From positions 1,172,501 through 1,236,500 of the forward strand of contig CAJNDS010002468.1 in assembly GCA_905221605.1 (NCBI GenBank): a DNA stretch of 64,000 nucleotides. Reading direction: 5' to 3'. This DNA is from Symbiodinium natans. Its lineage: Eukaryota > Sar > Dinophyceae > Suessiales > Symbiodiniaceae. A program made the translations under genes and the position numbers. Of this stretch, positions 29,711 to 39,144 are shown piece after piece (position 1 is the stretch's first letter; every line of letters starts with the position of its first letter). Below the pieces are notes generated by a model. The model was not told the origin of the DNA, searched no databases, and saw nothing but the letters and a program-made list of their open reading frames with translations.

Positions 29711-29744
29711 GTTCTTCCGCGGATGTCTGCGCCTGCGCGGCCAG
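29711..29744 (+). CDS. Cation channel microexon after EF-hand 2 (34 nt)
   Basis: AG 29709-29710, 1 nt plus 11 codons: FFRGCLRLRGQ, preceded by the Glu completed from the 28200 exon, so EEFFRGCLRLRGQ. Donor GC (CAG|GCTCGA), phase 0. G-C-L-R-L-x-G is the usual motif after the last EF-hand in this channel group. Confidence 0.6.
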
Positions 29745-30325
29745 GCTCGAGGGAAAGGTCCTCAAATCTTAATCACCCTGAAAGACCCAACGAAACCCAA
29801 CCCTGAACCCTAAAACCCTACACCTCCGAACCCTGAAGCCCTGTGCACGTCAACCCCGAAACACCGCAATAAAAAGCACAGAAGCCCCCCTCTAGGACGG
29901 AATTGAACCCTGGTTCTGAGAAGTGATTGGAAGTATAGCCATACACGAGCGCGGCACAGGCCTGGGAGACGGATGTGCCAGACTCTGAACCTGTTCACCT
30001 AACCCTAAGACCCCGTTTTTCAAGCCCCAAGATTCCCAAAGTTTTTTAAGCCCCAAAACGCCTGAACCCAAACCCTAAAACGGCGATGGATGCCCCATAA
30101 CTAGGACGCAGAGTAGGCCCATATTCCCTTTTTTGAGGGGTTTTCATCTTGGGTCTAGATAACTTTCTACTTCTTCATAGGGGGGGCGGGGAGGGGTAGG
30201 GAACTATGGGTGTTGAAGTTCAGTTTAGAGCTCCAAACCCCAAACCCTAAACCCTAAACCCTACACCCCAAACCCTGAACCCTAAACCCTAAACCCTAAT
30301 CAAGAGCTGTGGGATGCGGGTCCAG

Positions 30326-30355
30326 GCGCGCTCCATCGACCTCGGCTCTTCGGCA
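30326..30355 (+). CDS. Cation channel exon: ARSIDL motif
   Basis: AG 30324-30325, phase 0, encoding ARSIDLGSSA. Spliced to 29744 it continues GCLRLRGQARSIDLGSSA, as in related channels (G-P-A-R-S-L-D). The donor may be GC at 30356. Confidence 0.5.
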
Positions 30356-30389
30356 GCAAGCCCTTGAATCCCAAGCCTTTGGAAAGCTA

Positions 30390-30545
30390 CCCGGGTTTAG
30401 GGTTTGGGGTTTAGGGTTTGGGGTTTGGGGTTTAGGGTTTGGGGTTTGGGGTTCAGGGTTTAGGGTTTAGGGTTTGGGGTTTGGGGTTTAGGGTCTAGTA
30501 GGGTTCAGGGTTCAAAGCTTAGGGTTTAGGGCTTAGGGTTCCGAA
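30390..30545 (+). repeat. Mixed TTTAGGG/TTTGGGG array
   Basis: Alternating TTTAGGG and TTTGGGG units. Confidence 0.9.
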
Positions 30546-30565
30546 ACTCTGTTTAGGGTTTGTAG

Positions 30566-30616
30566 GAGGACTCGGTGCTGGAGTTCGGACTGGCACATGC
30601 GAAGGCTGCAAAACAG
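30566..30616 (+). CDS. Probable exon downstream of the channel core
   Basis: AG 30564-30565, phase 0, EDSVLEFGLAHAKAAKQ. Phase-compatible with 30355. The 3' limit is uncertain (GC at 30605 or 30608). Confidence 0.4.
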
Positions 30617-30876
30617 GGTTTAGAGATTAGGTGTAACGTGACGACCCCCAAGCCCTACAACATAGGGTTTAGGGTTTAGGGTATAGGTGTAAGCTTGGGT
30701 TGCCGACGTCTGGTCCTTTGCTGGCATGTCAAGACGTTTGGTGGTGCAAGCCTCGACCCTAAACCCCAAACCCCAAGCCCCAAGCCCTGAGCCCTGCCTG
30801 AGCCCTAGACCCTGAGCCCTAGACCTGCTGGGGGCCTTGTGCCGAGTCCCGAAGTTGCAACGCCAAGGAACGGTCA

Positions 30877-30936
30877 TGCACGATCAAAGGCCTGGCCGCT
30901 CTCTCGCGGGACGTGAAACCCCACATCTACAGACAG
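30877..30936 (+). CDS. Exon-like segment
   Basis: 20 codons, CTIKGLAALSRDVKPHIYRQ, followed by GG and telomere-like DNA. It may belong to the channel tail. Confidence 0.32.
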
Positions 30937-30960
30937 GGCTTTGGGTTGATAGTTGCATAT

Positions 30961-30999
30961 AGATATATATATATATATATATAGATAGATAGATAGATG
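30961..30999 (+). repeat. AT / GATA microsatellite
   Basis: (AT)n followed by a few GATA units. Confidence 0.95.
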
Positions 31000-31550
31000 G
31001 ATATGTACACATATCCCTAGGCCCTAAACCCTAAACCTTTAGGTTGTTGGGCTTGGGATGCCCATTCCTTACTGCCCTTTTGTTCCCTTGTTCAATAAAC
31101 GGGCAACCCTGTTTTTGTTCTGAGGCGGATTGGGATCCTGCAAACTTCTTTCCCTAGCTTACTTGTTCTTCGTAGGGAATGAGGGCAGCCCACGCAATCC
31201 CTGAAGGGCGTATATAGACGCATCTAAGGTACCTAATTCCCTTACTCCCTACGGAAGTGCCAGTAGGTTCAACCCAGTTTGCAGCTTCCGTTGCCTAAAG
31301 AAGGAGAACCCCTAAACCCGAAACCCGAAACCCTAAACCCTAAACCCTGGGACACCTATGCTTGCTAGCTGCTAGCTTCAACATGGGAATGCGGTTGCGA
31401 GTCTTGAGCTCTTCAACATGGGACCTGCTTTGGTATGGAACCCTGCGGAGAGGACACCGAAAGCACCAAGGCGCCTGTCGCTTGCTAAAAAGCACCAGCA
31501 CCAGCGTAAATCCCGGATTCCCCCTCAAGCTGCTTAGCCACTGGTGGACC

Positions 31551-31756
31551 AGCCCTAAACCCTAAACCCTAAACCCTAAACCCTAAACTCTAAACCCCAA
31601 ACCCTAAACCCTAAACCCTAAACCCTAAACCCTAAACCCTAAACCCTAAACCCTAAACCCTAAACCCTAAACCCTAAACCCTAAACCCTAAACCCTAAAC
31701 CCTAAACCCCAGCCCTAAACCCTAAACCCTAGAGCCTAAACCCTAAACCCTAAAGT
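31551..31756 (-). repeat. Longest (CCCTAAA)n array
   Basis: About 29 heptamers with a few point variants, C-rich orientation. It directly precedes the exon at 31760. Confidence 0.98.
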
Positions 31757-31759
31757 CAG

Positions 31760-31868
31760 GTGGCTGCTGCGCAATCAGGGGCAGTTCTATGGCTTTGTGG
31801 AGAGCCAGCTGAGGCAGATCAACGAGCAAATGACCCTCGTGCTGCTGACATCAGCCTGTTCTTTGCTG
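31760..31868 (+). CDS. Likely C-terminal channel exon (coiled region)
   Basis: GTCAG acceptor, 1 nt plus 36 codons: WLLRNQGQFYGFVESQLRQI, NEQMTLVLLTSACSLL. F-x-x-F-V-E-x-Q-L-x-x-I-N resembles the closing helix of dinoflagellate channels. The next 84 bp form a short GT-AG intron in phase 0. Confidence 0.45.
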
Positions 31869-31952
31869 GTTAGTAGGGAACCCTATACTCCCCCTATACC
31901 CTTCAAGGGACTATGTAGGGTACCCAACTCCCCACTCACTGCTAACAACCAG
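31869..31952 (+). mobile_element. 84-bp intron with inverted termini
   Basis: Starts GTTAGTAGGGAACCC, ends CTAACAACCAG. Together with the flanking CTG the termini CTGGTT/AACCAG are inverted. The length is a multiple of three, so retention would not break the frame. Confidence 0.4.
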
Positions 31953-32030
31953 GGGTTTGGGGTAAGTTACTGGTACATCTTGTACGGGCTCCTCTGTGCA
32001 TATTTGACTCATCGGATAGCATTCCTTTAG
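31953..32030 (+). CDS. Terminal exon, hydrophobic
   Basis: 25 codons then TAG: GFGVSYWYILYGLLCAYLTH, RIAFL. Joined to 31868 it makes a helix-turn-helix hydrophobic hairpin, not typical for a channel end, so this last pair may belong to another membrane protein. Confidence 0.4.
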   Translation, partial: GFGVSYWYILYGLLCAYLTHRIAFL

Positions 32031-32519
32031 ATTCCATTGCGCCTCGCCGCAACATCAGGCCTCACCCACATTGGTTTTCTGGGGGTGCTATAGGGCACAG
32101 GAACTCAGGCTCCAAACCCTAAATCCCTTAGCTATACACCCGAGTTCGCTAGCTCAAGTGTCTTGTTCAACCCAAGGATCGTGTCTAGGGTGAGCTAAAG
32201 GCCCTTTCCTCAAGCTCTCAAGGTTTCAAAGGAGAGCCCAAGAAAGAACCCACAGCCTCCAAACCTAAAACAAGTTCTCGCCCCTGAGGCCTGAAATCAT
32301 CAAAGGCCCTTGGGACCTAGGCTCTTTTGTACCCACAGCCCCTAGAACCCGTAAACCTCTACACCCTAAACCCTAAACCCCTCAAGCGTTGTTTCCCGTG
32401 CTCAGGACAATGTTGACTGGCCGAAAGTATGCCACCCCGGAACCTTCCAAAACCAGCGTCCTTCGCCCAAGGCAGCGCGGTGCAGGGGAATTGGGCTTGA
32501 GCACAAATGAGATGCCTAC
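32031..32519. other. No gene seen
   Basis: Unassigned DNA with CCCTAAA remnants; the exon-like 32389-32520 frame has little support. Confidence 0.35.
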
Positions 32520-32523
32520 GGAT

Positions 32524-32893
32524 GCATATATATATATATGTAGATATACAAGCATAGTCAGAGACATACATATATACATATATACATATATACATATATA
32601 CATATATACATATATACATATATACATATATACATATATACATATATACATATATACATATATATATATATATTTACATAAATACATATATACATATATA
32701 CATATAAACAGATATACATATATACATATATACATATATACATATATACATATATACATATATACATATATACATACATACATATATACATATATAGATA
32801 TACACATCTACACATATACACATATACACATATACATACATATACATACATTTCCATACATATACATATACATACATATACATACATACACAA
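32524..32893 (+). repeat. (ATACATAT)n microsatellite
   Basis: About 330 bp of ATACATAT and related units, followed by CCCCCAC and a C-run (32927-32953). Produces artificial Tyr-Ile frames on both strands. Confidence 0.97.
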
Positions 32894-33240
32894 AGGTATA
32901 CCCCCACACCCCCAACCCCGGCATCCTCCCCCCCCCCCCCCCCCCCCCCCCCCGCCTCTCCCGCCCGCCCCTCAACCTCCCCAACCTTCACACAGAGGCT
33001 TCCCTTAAACCCTTCAGACCTGAACCCCAACACCCTAAGAAAAGGTTTCCAACATTCAACAACCCTCCCCCAACCAATTCCAGAAGGGTGACCCGTCAGC
33101 AAATGAGGGGCCATTTTCCTGATCATCTTCTTGCAGTTTCACTTGCAGTACTGTTACACCTAAACCCTAATCCTAAACCATAAACCCTAATCAGGTACTT
33201 TTGAGCCCTTTTTGTATTGGCTGCACATGAGTGCGATATG

Positions 33241-33384
33241 GTTCTGTTAGTGGACCCTTGGGCCTATGAAAGCCTGCTGCCCGCACCGGCAGGTTCTCTG
33301 TGCGACAGACGGAGATTCCAGAACAGCCCTTTGGTCAGAAGACTCCAACCTAGGCGCTCACCCCTGACAGGTATAGTTATATGA
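33241..33384 (+). CDS. Terminal exon-like ORF
   Basis: 47 codons to TGA 33382-33384: VLLVDPWAYESLLPAPAGSL, CDRRRFQNSPLVRRLQPRRS. Protein-like; unknown family. Confidence 0.37.
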   Translation, partial: VLLVDPWAYESLLPAPAGSLCDRRRFQNSPLVRRLQPRRSPLTGIVI

Positions 33385-33522
33385 AATCACCAGGCGGGCC
33401 CAAGCATTTGACATATGTACCAAAATGTAAGTCCCAAACCCCAAACCCCAAACCCTAAACCCTAAAGCCTAAACCCTAAACCCTAAACCCTCAACCCGAA
33501 TACGGCGATCCCCGAATTGCAG

Positions 33523-33600
33523 GCACCAGAGGGTTGTGTAGAGGCCGGCCCCCACCCAGGAGGGCTAGGAGTTGCGGAACACACACCGGATTCGGGTTAA
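33523..33600 (+). CDS. Terminal exon
   Basis: AATTGCAG acceptor, 25 codons in phase 0 (APEGCVEAGPHPGGLGVAEH, TPDSG) and TAA 33598-33600. Unknown product. Confidence 0.37.
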   Translation, partial: APEGCVEAGPHPGGLGVAEHTPDSG

Positions 33601-34035
33601 TGTAAGAGGGTTTTGGGATTTAGGGTTTAGGGTCTAGGGTCTAGGGTCTAGGGTTTAGGATAGTTAGAAAGGACCCCTAAGGGCATACGACTAGCAATCA
33701 TTCCGACCCCTCTATTCGGGTTTGGCTGAGATAGGCACCTTGTCGAGACATTTCTCCACATTGTGCCCTTGCCTTGTGTCCTAAACCCTAAACCCCAAAC
33801 CCTAAACCCCAAACCCTAAACCCCAAACCCTAAACCCTAAACCCTGCAACTATCTTTCTTGCCAACATGCCAACGCTCCTTTAGCGAGATGCCCCTCACT
33901 GAACCCATCGAACTCTACGTCCCTAAATTAGCTCGTAGAGCTGTTTAGGGTTTAGGGTTTAGGGTTTAGGGGGAAACTCTTCGGAGCCCCTTCCTCTCTG
34001 TGTGTTGTTGTTGAGGCAGGGTGTGGGAGCTGGTT
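33601..34035. other. Telomere-like arrays
   Basis: TTTAGGG/TCTAGGG (33610-33660), CCCTAAA/CCCCAAA (33780-33845) and TTTAGGG (33945-33972). No gene seen. Confidence 0.5.
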
Positions 34036-34078
34036 CCCTAATGATCCCCATTCAAGCAAGAATGGGTGCCCTTTTCCC

Positions 34079-34236
34079 TCTACTTGGAGGTTCATGGTAC
34101 TTAGTAACCCAATTACAACTGTACTTATAACCCAATTGCAACCCTATGCTGAAGGGGCTTATAAGTGGGTTAGAACCACACTGAGAATCACCACACTTAG
34201 AATTGGGTGATATAAGTACCCTGAACCTCCAAGTAG
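34079..34236 (+). mobile_element. MITE family 2, representative
   Basis: CTACTTGGAGGTTCATGGTA at the left; TAAGTACCCTGAACCTCCAA and GTAG at the right: a long, nearly perfect terminal inverted repeat. Long subtype with ACCCAATTA-CAACTG inside. Other copies: 1267, 1411, 11747, 12491 (short, inside a gene), 23310, 28275, 39145, 42952, 43505, 43919, 52152, 56680, 58050. Two size classes, about 100 and 150 bp. The element ends in AG, and the CTAC-T-TGG start becomes a GT donor by a single T-to-G change. Confidence 0.9.
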
Positions 34237-34248
34237 CTGACTCGGCAG

Positions 34249-34316
34249 ATGCGCGGCCCTCTTTGTGAAGGCCAGCTCTTTGAGGCCGTCCAGCAAGCGG
34301 CTTTGCTGGCAAGGCG
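34249..34316 (+). CDS. Internal exon directly after a MITE
   Basis: CGGCAG acceptor 13 bp after the family 2 copy; MRGPLCEGQLFEAVQQAALL then A plus split codon; GC donor at 34317 (phase 2). Helical, protein-like. Confidence 0.4.
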
Positions 34317-34606
34317 TCAGCGGTCCGACTTTAGGGTTCAGGGTTTCGGGTTGAGGGTTGAGAGTTTAGGTTTTAAGGGTACCCCCAAGAAAGGGCCCTA
34401 CTTTAGAGAACTGCCCATACTATGTACATGGTTAAAAGCTGCAGGGTTCAGGATGTCCTGGTTTGGGGTCGAGGGCTTGCTGTTGCGCTTTGCAAGCTCT
34501 AGACGGTGTTAAGGGGAGCTATGCCCGAAATCCCTGAAAAATTTCGACATGGGGGCACCCTAGCCCTCAACCCCCAAACACAGAAGCCTCAACCGCATTT
34601 GGGCAT

Positions 34607-34647
<41 letters not shown>
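34607..34647 (+). repeat. Poly-G tract
   Basis: About 39 G in a row. Confidence 0.97.
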
Positions 34648-34650
<3 letters not shown>

Positions 34651-34835
34651 TCCTTTACAAAGCCTCAAATTGTAGGGTCTGTTGCCAAAAGATTCAAAAG
34701 ATTCAGAAACCCTGCCCTAAGAGTCCTCACATGCATGGGTGCTGGGTGTTCGGGATGTAGGGATAGGGTACATAAGGGGTTCCCGGGACCATGTAACTAC
34801 CCTAGAGCTACAGTTTCGGGGGTCCCTATAACAAG

Positions 34836-34880
34836 GATCTGAAAGCATGGATCCGTCGCTGTTTTGCCTACAAGCACAAG
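34836..34880 (+). CDS. Internal exon, 15 codons
   Basis: AACAAG|GATCTG..., DLKAWIRRCFAYKHK, then GTGCAAG donor. Phase 0 both sides. Confidence 0.37.
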
Positions 34881-35337
34881 GTGCAAGAAGGCCACTGCCA
34901 CTAGTTGTTCTTGCATCTAGCATGGAACCTAGCCAGACGGCTTTAGGGTTTAGTGTTTGGGGTTTAGGGTTTAGGGTTTAGGGTTTAGGGTTTAGGGTGC
35001 AAACCCAGGACCCTCAACGTTCCTTCATACGCCCTTGTGCACAGGCCTTCCTGGATGTTTCTCAGTGATGGTCTTTAGTCTGTCCAGTGTGGGCAACTGA
35101 GGACCGGCCCTTTCCGGATTTTTTCAGGCACCACCATCTACTCAGAGTCATGTTCAGCAGCCCATTCCCTTCTACCCTAGAAGGCTGAAGCCCCAAAAGA
35201 GAAGTTGCAAGTTTGTTGCGGGCTCCCTTGCGTCGTCTGTTTTAGGCTCATCTGCGACGCTCGCTGTTTTGCTTCGCCTCTCAACATCGGTTCTTGGTCA
35301 TCTCAACTATCTCCAAGCCCCTAGACTCTAAACTGCT
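34881..35337. other. Mixed; possible exon at 35205-35330
   Basis: A frame KFVAGSLASSVLGSSATLAV, LLRLSTSVLGHLNYL ends at TAA before a family 6 MITE. Otherwise TTTAGGG array (34945-34998) and unassigned DNA. Confidence 0.3.
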
Positions 35338-35618
35338 CTTTGCTTAAGACCCCCCACACACACAAAATAAACATAAGAATCAACATATTCTTCCTTACAA
35401 GGGCGATACAGGGGCTCTCTTGTGTTTTAAGCAGGGGGCTCTGAAGCAAATAGTAGAAAGCCCCTCAGCCCCTCAATCCTTGAGGATTCCCAAAATACCC
35501 TGCAGACTCAATCGATTTCCTTGCGCCCTGAACCTGAGCCTAGTTAACGTCCACAATGATTTGGGACGGAGTAGTCTGTGTGGGTATAGGTTTAGGGGAT
35601 AGGGTTTAGGGTCAGGCG

Positions 35619-35778
35619 GTGCGTGCCTTAGCTGGCTTGCTATCTGGCCAAGTGTATCCTCCTAAGGAGGGCGTAGCTGAGAGTGCACATCCCGCCAGAG
35701 CACTCTCCATTTACAACGTGCCAAAGGGTCCGTGTATGAATTCTGAGATGGTACTTAGACCCGAGAAGGAGCTTTGTG
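35619..35778 (+). CDS. Exon-like ORF
   Basis: After a telomere-like stretch the frame reads VRALAGLLSGQVYPPKEGVA, ESAHPARALSIYNVPKGPCM, then enters a TATA microsatellite. Strongly protein-like. No family recognised. Confidence 0.4.
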
Positions 35779-35782
35779 TATG

Positions 35783-36052
35783 CATATATATATATATATG
35801 CTCTATGTAGCTGCTTGCTTGTTTATTTGTACTCATACTTGTACTGGTTCATCTTTCATATGTACCTGTCTGTTTATACTTGCTCCAGATTGAACTTAAT
35901 GCAGATAAATAGCACGAATACACGAGACAGATAGAGAGCATGTGTGTTGTGGACGGCTCCGGTGTTCACTGTAGGAGTACATATATATATATATGTATGT
36001 ATAGATATATATATATATACATACATACATTCCATTTATATATATATATAAT
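35783..36052 (+). repeat. TA-rich microsatellites and AT-rich DNA
   Basis: (TA)n at 35783-35800, 35980-36020 and 36036-36050. Confidence 0.85.
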
Positions 36053-36077
36053 CCCTACAGCCGGAACCCTAAACTTT

Positions 36078-36138
36078 GAGGATCCTTGGGGCTCTGACTC
36101 TTGCAAGCGTTGCGGGCATGTGGTGTGGAGGCTAGCAG
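36078..36138 (+). CDS. Exon with a CxxC motif
   Basis: EDPWGSDSCKRCGHVVWRLA followed by a GT donor at 36139. C-K-R-C-G-H resembles half of a zinc ribbon. Unknown protein. Confidence 0.35.
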
Positions 36139-36267
36139 GTGCCACTTGTGCAAGCAACTCGGGCTTGGGGCTAATGGTTTCAGGGTTTAGGGCTCAGGGT
36201 GTTTGGAAAGGTTTGGCGTGTGCCAGCTTATGCTGCAGATCCTAACCCACGCACTTCCGGTTATTAG

Positions 36268-36388
36268 CGCATAGCGGGTGCGAAGAGCCAAGGAGCCCCG
36301 ACCCTTCCAAGCCCTGCAACGTTCTCGTCTCACATCTATTCGGCAGTCGCTGTGGATGGGAGGAGCAAAAAACAGCTTCAACCCCCGG
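36268..36388 (+). CDS. Internal exon
   Basis: GGTTATTAG acceptor, RIAGAKSQGAPTLPSPATFS, SHIYSAVAVDGRSKKQLQP, GT donor at 36389. Unknown product. Confidence 0.38.
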
Positions 36389-36389
36389 G

Positions 36390-36490
36390 TTCTTTAGTAG
36401 AGAAGGAGGGAATGAGGAGCCGAGGAGCCCTGTATATACCCTTTTAGGGATTCTATAGGGCACCTCATTCCCTCATTCTCTTCTAAGAAC
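36390..36490 (+). mobile_element. Element with GGGAATGAGG / CCTCATTCCC ends
   Basis: GAGAAGGAGGGAATGAGGAG at the left and CACCTCATTCCCTCATTCTC at the right are inverted. Related ends occur near 13165-13200 and 31170-31255. Confidence 0.6.
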
Positions 36491-36979
36491 AAGCCAGCGA
36501 GAGCAGGCGTGGAGAGAGTTAGTTCCGAGAGAGTGTGTTTGGAGCGTGAGCCCATGAACGGAGGTGAATACAGCAAGTGAATGAGTTCTCAGTGTGAGAG
36601 AGAGAGAGAGTTGATCTAGTCAAACAGTGTGTAACTCTTCTTCATTCTGCAAAAAGAGTCCCGTGCATGCAAAAAGAATATGCTTGTCTGATCCCTAGAC
36701 CGCCTAAACCCTAAACCTGTATTTTCCGGACGGATGTGGGTCGTACAATGCAGAACACGCCCTGCATAACCAGGAAATGGTACCCCTACGCAGGCCAAGA
36801 ACCACCCAAAACCTTAGCTATCAAACCCCGAAACATTCCCTGCCCCTGCTTTCGCTTGAATCCAAGGGGCGCAAGACTCCACTATTTAAGGCTTTTTCAT
36901 CTGTTTCAGGGCCCAAAAACCTCCTAGAAGCCCTAAACCGCGGGGTCTTGGGCCCTGGAAGCCGATCGGACCTTCCCAG

Positions 36980-37015
36980 TCCACGACCACCATTACCACC
37001 ACGACGACCAAGACG
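36980..37015 (+). CDS. Threonine-rich linker exon 1
   Basis: CTTCCCAG acceptor, 12 codons in phase 0 (STTTITTTTTKT), GT donor. Such Thr-rich linkers separate modules in mucin-like surface proteins. It lies upstream of the cysteine-module array on the same strand and may be part of that gene (inference). Confidence 0.45.
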
Positions 37016-37066
37016 GTGGCACCCTCAGGGCACTCGAGTTGTCTTAGGGTTTAGGGTTAAGGGTTT

Positions 37067-37132
37067 AGGGTTTAGGGTTTGGGGTTTGGGGTTTGGGGTT
37101 TGGGGTTTGGGGTTTGGGGTTTGGGGTTTGGG
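37067..37132 (+). repeat. (TTTGGGG)n variant array
   Basis: Nine perfect TTTGGGG units, a pure A-to-G variant of the heptamer. Confidence 0.95.
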
Positions 37133-37270
37133 CTGCTTACCCCCAAAAAGGGTTTGGGGCGTGGGGCTTTGGGTTGCTCACGGCTTAGGGGCTCAGAAGG
37201 TGTCGGGCTGAGGGGCCCCAAGCCCAGATTTCACAGGAGGGGCAAGCTGAGGGGGGGCGGGGGCGGGTAA

Positions 37271-37489
37271 CTGTGCTGCGGCATAGACTGTCTGCCTTGG
37301 GCTAATGCAACTAAGCGGGTGTACAGTCGATATACTACATTCGGGATTCGAGCAGCAGGGAGTATATGTGAGCCCAAGGTGGTTCATGCACTGCTGATCA
37401 CACTAAGATCCGGTACCCTCAGCTATAAGACATGTGTTCTTTCGGCCCTGCAAGCTATAAGCAAAGTGGCGGCCCAAACGGGCCCATGA
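37271..37489 (+). CDS. 72-codon exon-like ORF without ATG start
   Basis: Opens after TAA 37268-37270 and ends TGA 37487-37489: LCCGIDCLPWANATKRVYSR, then GIRAAGSICEPKVVHALLIT and LSALQAISKVAAQTGP. Cys-rich start, helical end. The antisense frame (37193-37387) is less convincing. Unknown product. Confidence 0.4.
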   Translation: MCCGIDCLPWANATKRVYSRYTTFGIRAAGSICEPKVVHALLITLRSGTLSYKTCVLSALQAISKVAAQTGP

Positions 37490-37713
37490 TTTAGATCCAC
37501 CCCATACATGTGCCATGCAGCAGTATGGAGCCCCAAACCGAAGCTGCCTTTGCACGAACCGCGGTTTAAGGTTTAGGGTTTTGGGTTTTGGGTCTAGGGG
37601 CCCCAAACGATGCCTCACAACATGGCTCGGCCTCATGTCTTGGAGACCTTAAAGCCTAAACACCCCTCAACCCTGAACCCTGAACCCTCTCACAAACTCA
37701 AATCGTGTCGCAG

Positions 37714-37761
37714 ACCACAAGTACCACAACCACCAGCACCACAACCACCGCCACGGCCCCG
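37714..37761 (+). CDS. Threonine-rich linker exon 2
   Basis: TCGCAG acceptor, 16 codons in phase 0 (TTSTTTTSTTTTATAP), GT donor. Same phase class and composition as 36980. Confidence 0.45.
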
Positions 37762-37811
37762 GTCTTTGCTGTAACATCGGGGCCTTAATAATTCGAATCG
37801 AGTGTTTTTTC

Positions 37812-37900
37812 TTGGGGGAGGGGTGATTATGGTATAATTGTGAAGAGACCATAAGGGAATACCATTAGTAATTCTTCCGACCAGAGGGAATTGGCAGGAA
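37812..37900 (-). mobile_element. MITE family 7 copy, inverted
   Basis: TTATGGTATAATTGTGAAGAGACC...AATTCTTCCGACC is the reverse complement of the copies at 48355 and 48717. Confidence 0.7.
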
Positions 37901-38098
37901 GTTGTGTTTCTCGGACATGCTGAGCTGTGATGCTCTCATGCCCTAACAATTCGGATCTCTCTTTGAAGCACAAAGAAACAAAGAAGCTCGGATATCTATT
38001 TTGTGTTTTTCGTTTTGGGGTTGACGAGGATCATATTTAGGAATATATTCAGAGGGCCTTGAGGAACATCCTAGGAAAAGCACCCTTCATCTTCCCAG

Positions 38099-38232
38099 GG
38101 CGCTGGAAAGATGTGGCTGGGTTCCGCGAAACCATCGGTCATTTGCGAGTCATTTGCTGGCCCCGGACGCTAGACCGTCAACCTTCCTTCCAAGACCTAG
38201 AGCATGAAACCAGGCCAAGATTTGCAACTTAG
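38099..38232 (+). CDS. Exon with a strong acceptor, ending in a stop
   Basis: CCTTCATCTTCCCAG precedes RWKDVAGFRETIGHLRVICW, PRTLDRQPSFQDLEHETRP; TAG 38230-38232. Unknown product. Confidence 0.38.
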
Positions 38233-38425
38233 CTTTAGCACTGTTACCCTTCGCTATCTGCTGTTTCTACTTACCCAGACCTCTGATTGCAGTTCCTTTC
38301 GTCGGGTAGGCCGGAATGAAATAGTGCGAAGGCTAGGTAGCCCAAACACAGATGCCGATGCATCAAAAGATTGGAGACCGATTGCAGCTGGGTCTACAGG
38401 GTCTGAAGGGTTTCGAGATGTCTAG
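38204..38425 (+). CDS. 73-codon ORF
   Basis: ATG 38204 to TAG 38423-38425: contains TVTLRYLLFLLTQTSDCSSF and RRVGRNEIVRRLGSPNTDAD. It overlaps the preceding exon in another frame, so one of the two is probably spliced or spurious. Confidence 0.33.
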   Translation: MKPGQDLQLSFSTVTLRYLLFLLTQTSDCSSFRRVGRNEIVRRLGSPNTDADASKDWRPIAAGSTGSEGFRDV

Positions 38426-38726
38426 GGCTTCCAAGGCTTGGAGGGTCTACAGGGGTTGTAGGGTTAGGGAAGGCGGCTCTCGAAATGATGGCTGCACTTC
38501 CTTTGGGATAGGCCCAAAACGGAGCATCAGTTAGAGACCTAAGCGTACAGGCATCCCTAAACCCTATAAGGCCTCACGAACCCCTGCATTCCCTGATCAA
38601 CCCTACGAAGCCGATAAAGCCGAAAGAATCCTTCTAGTCAACTTGAAGTAGAAGACTAAGGCATGTGCAGCCCCCCAGCCGGGATTCTCCATTGAGATCA
38701 TGGAGGGGGTCTGTGGCGCCTCAGCA

Positions 38727-38910
38727 GAAGGGTTTAGGGGTTTAGGGGTTGAAGGGTTTAGGGGTTTAGGGGTTCAGGGGTTTAGGGGTTTAGGGGTTTA
38801 GGGGTTCAGGGGTTTAGGGGTTTAGGGGTTTAGGGGTTTAGGGGTTTAGGGGTTTAGGGGTTTAGGGGTTTAGGGGTTTAGGGGTTTAGGGGTTTAGGGG
38901 TTTAGGGGCG
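38727..38910 (+). repeat. (TTTAGGGG)n octamer array
   Basis: About 22 units of an 8-base variant with one more G than the heptamer, very homogeneous. Confidence 0.97.
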
Positions 38911-38948
38911 GTCAGTTTTCTAGTCTGGATTTGAGGGTTGAGGGTCGG

Positions 38949-39023
38949 ATGGCAGGTGCTGAAACCCTGGAAACCCTTGAGATCAGAAGTAAGAAGCCTG
39001 GAAATATGTCTTTATGTGAATGA
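38949..39023 (+). CDS. 24-codon ORF
   Basis: MAGAETLETLEIRSKKPGNM then SLCE and TGA. Protein-like but short. Confidence 0.25.
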   Translation: MAGAETLETLEIRSKKPGNMSLCE

Positions 39024-39144
39024 GCTACAGAAGAGCAGGCTCGGGGGTTGTCCAGGTCAGCCCTTAGCAAACTTAGGTCAGCGTTGGCTAGAGTAACCTG
39101 AAAAACAGAGGCACGTATCCCTTTTTAAGGGTCGCGAAAGCAAC

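Noticed and set aside
31551-31756. A true chromosome end
   Set aside because: The array is interior, flanked on both sides by coding-like DNA, and arrays of the opposite orientation occur nearby.
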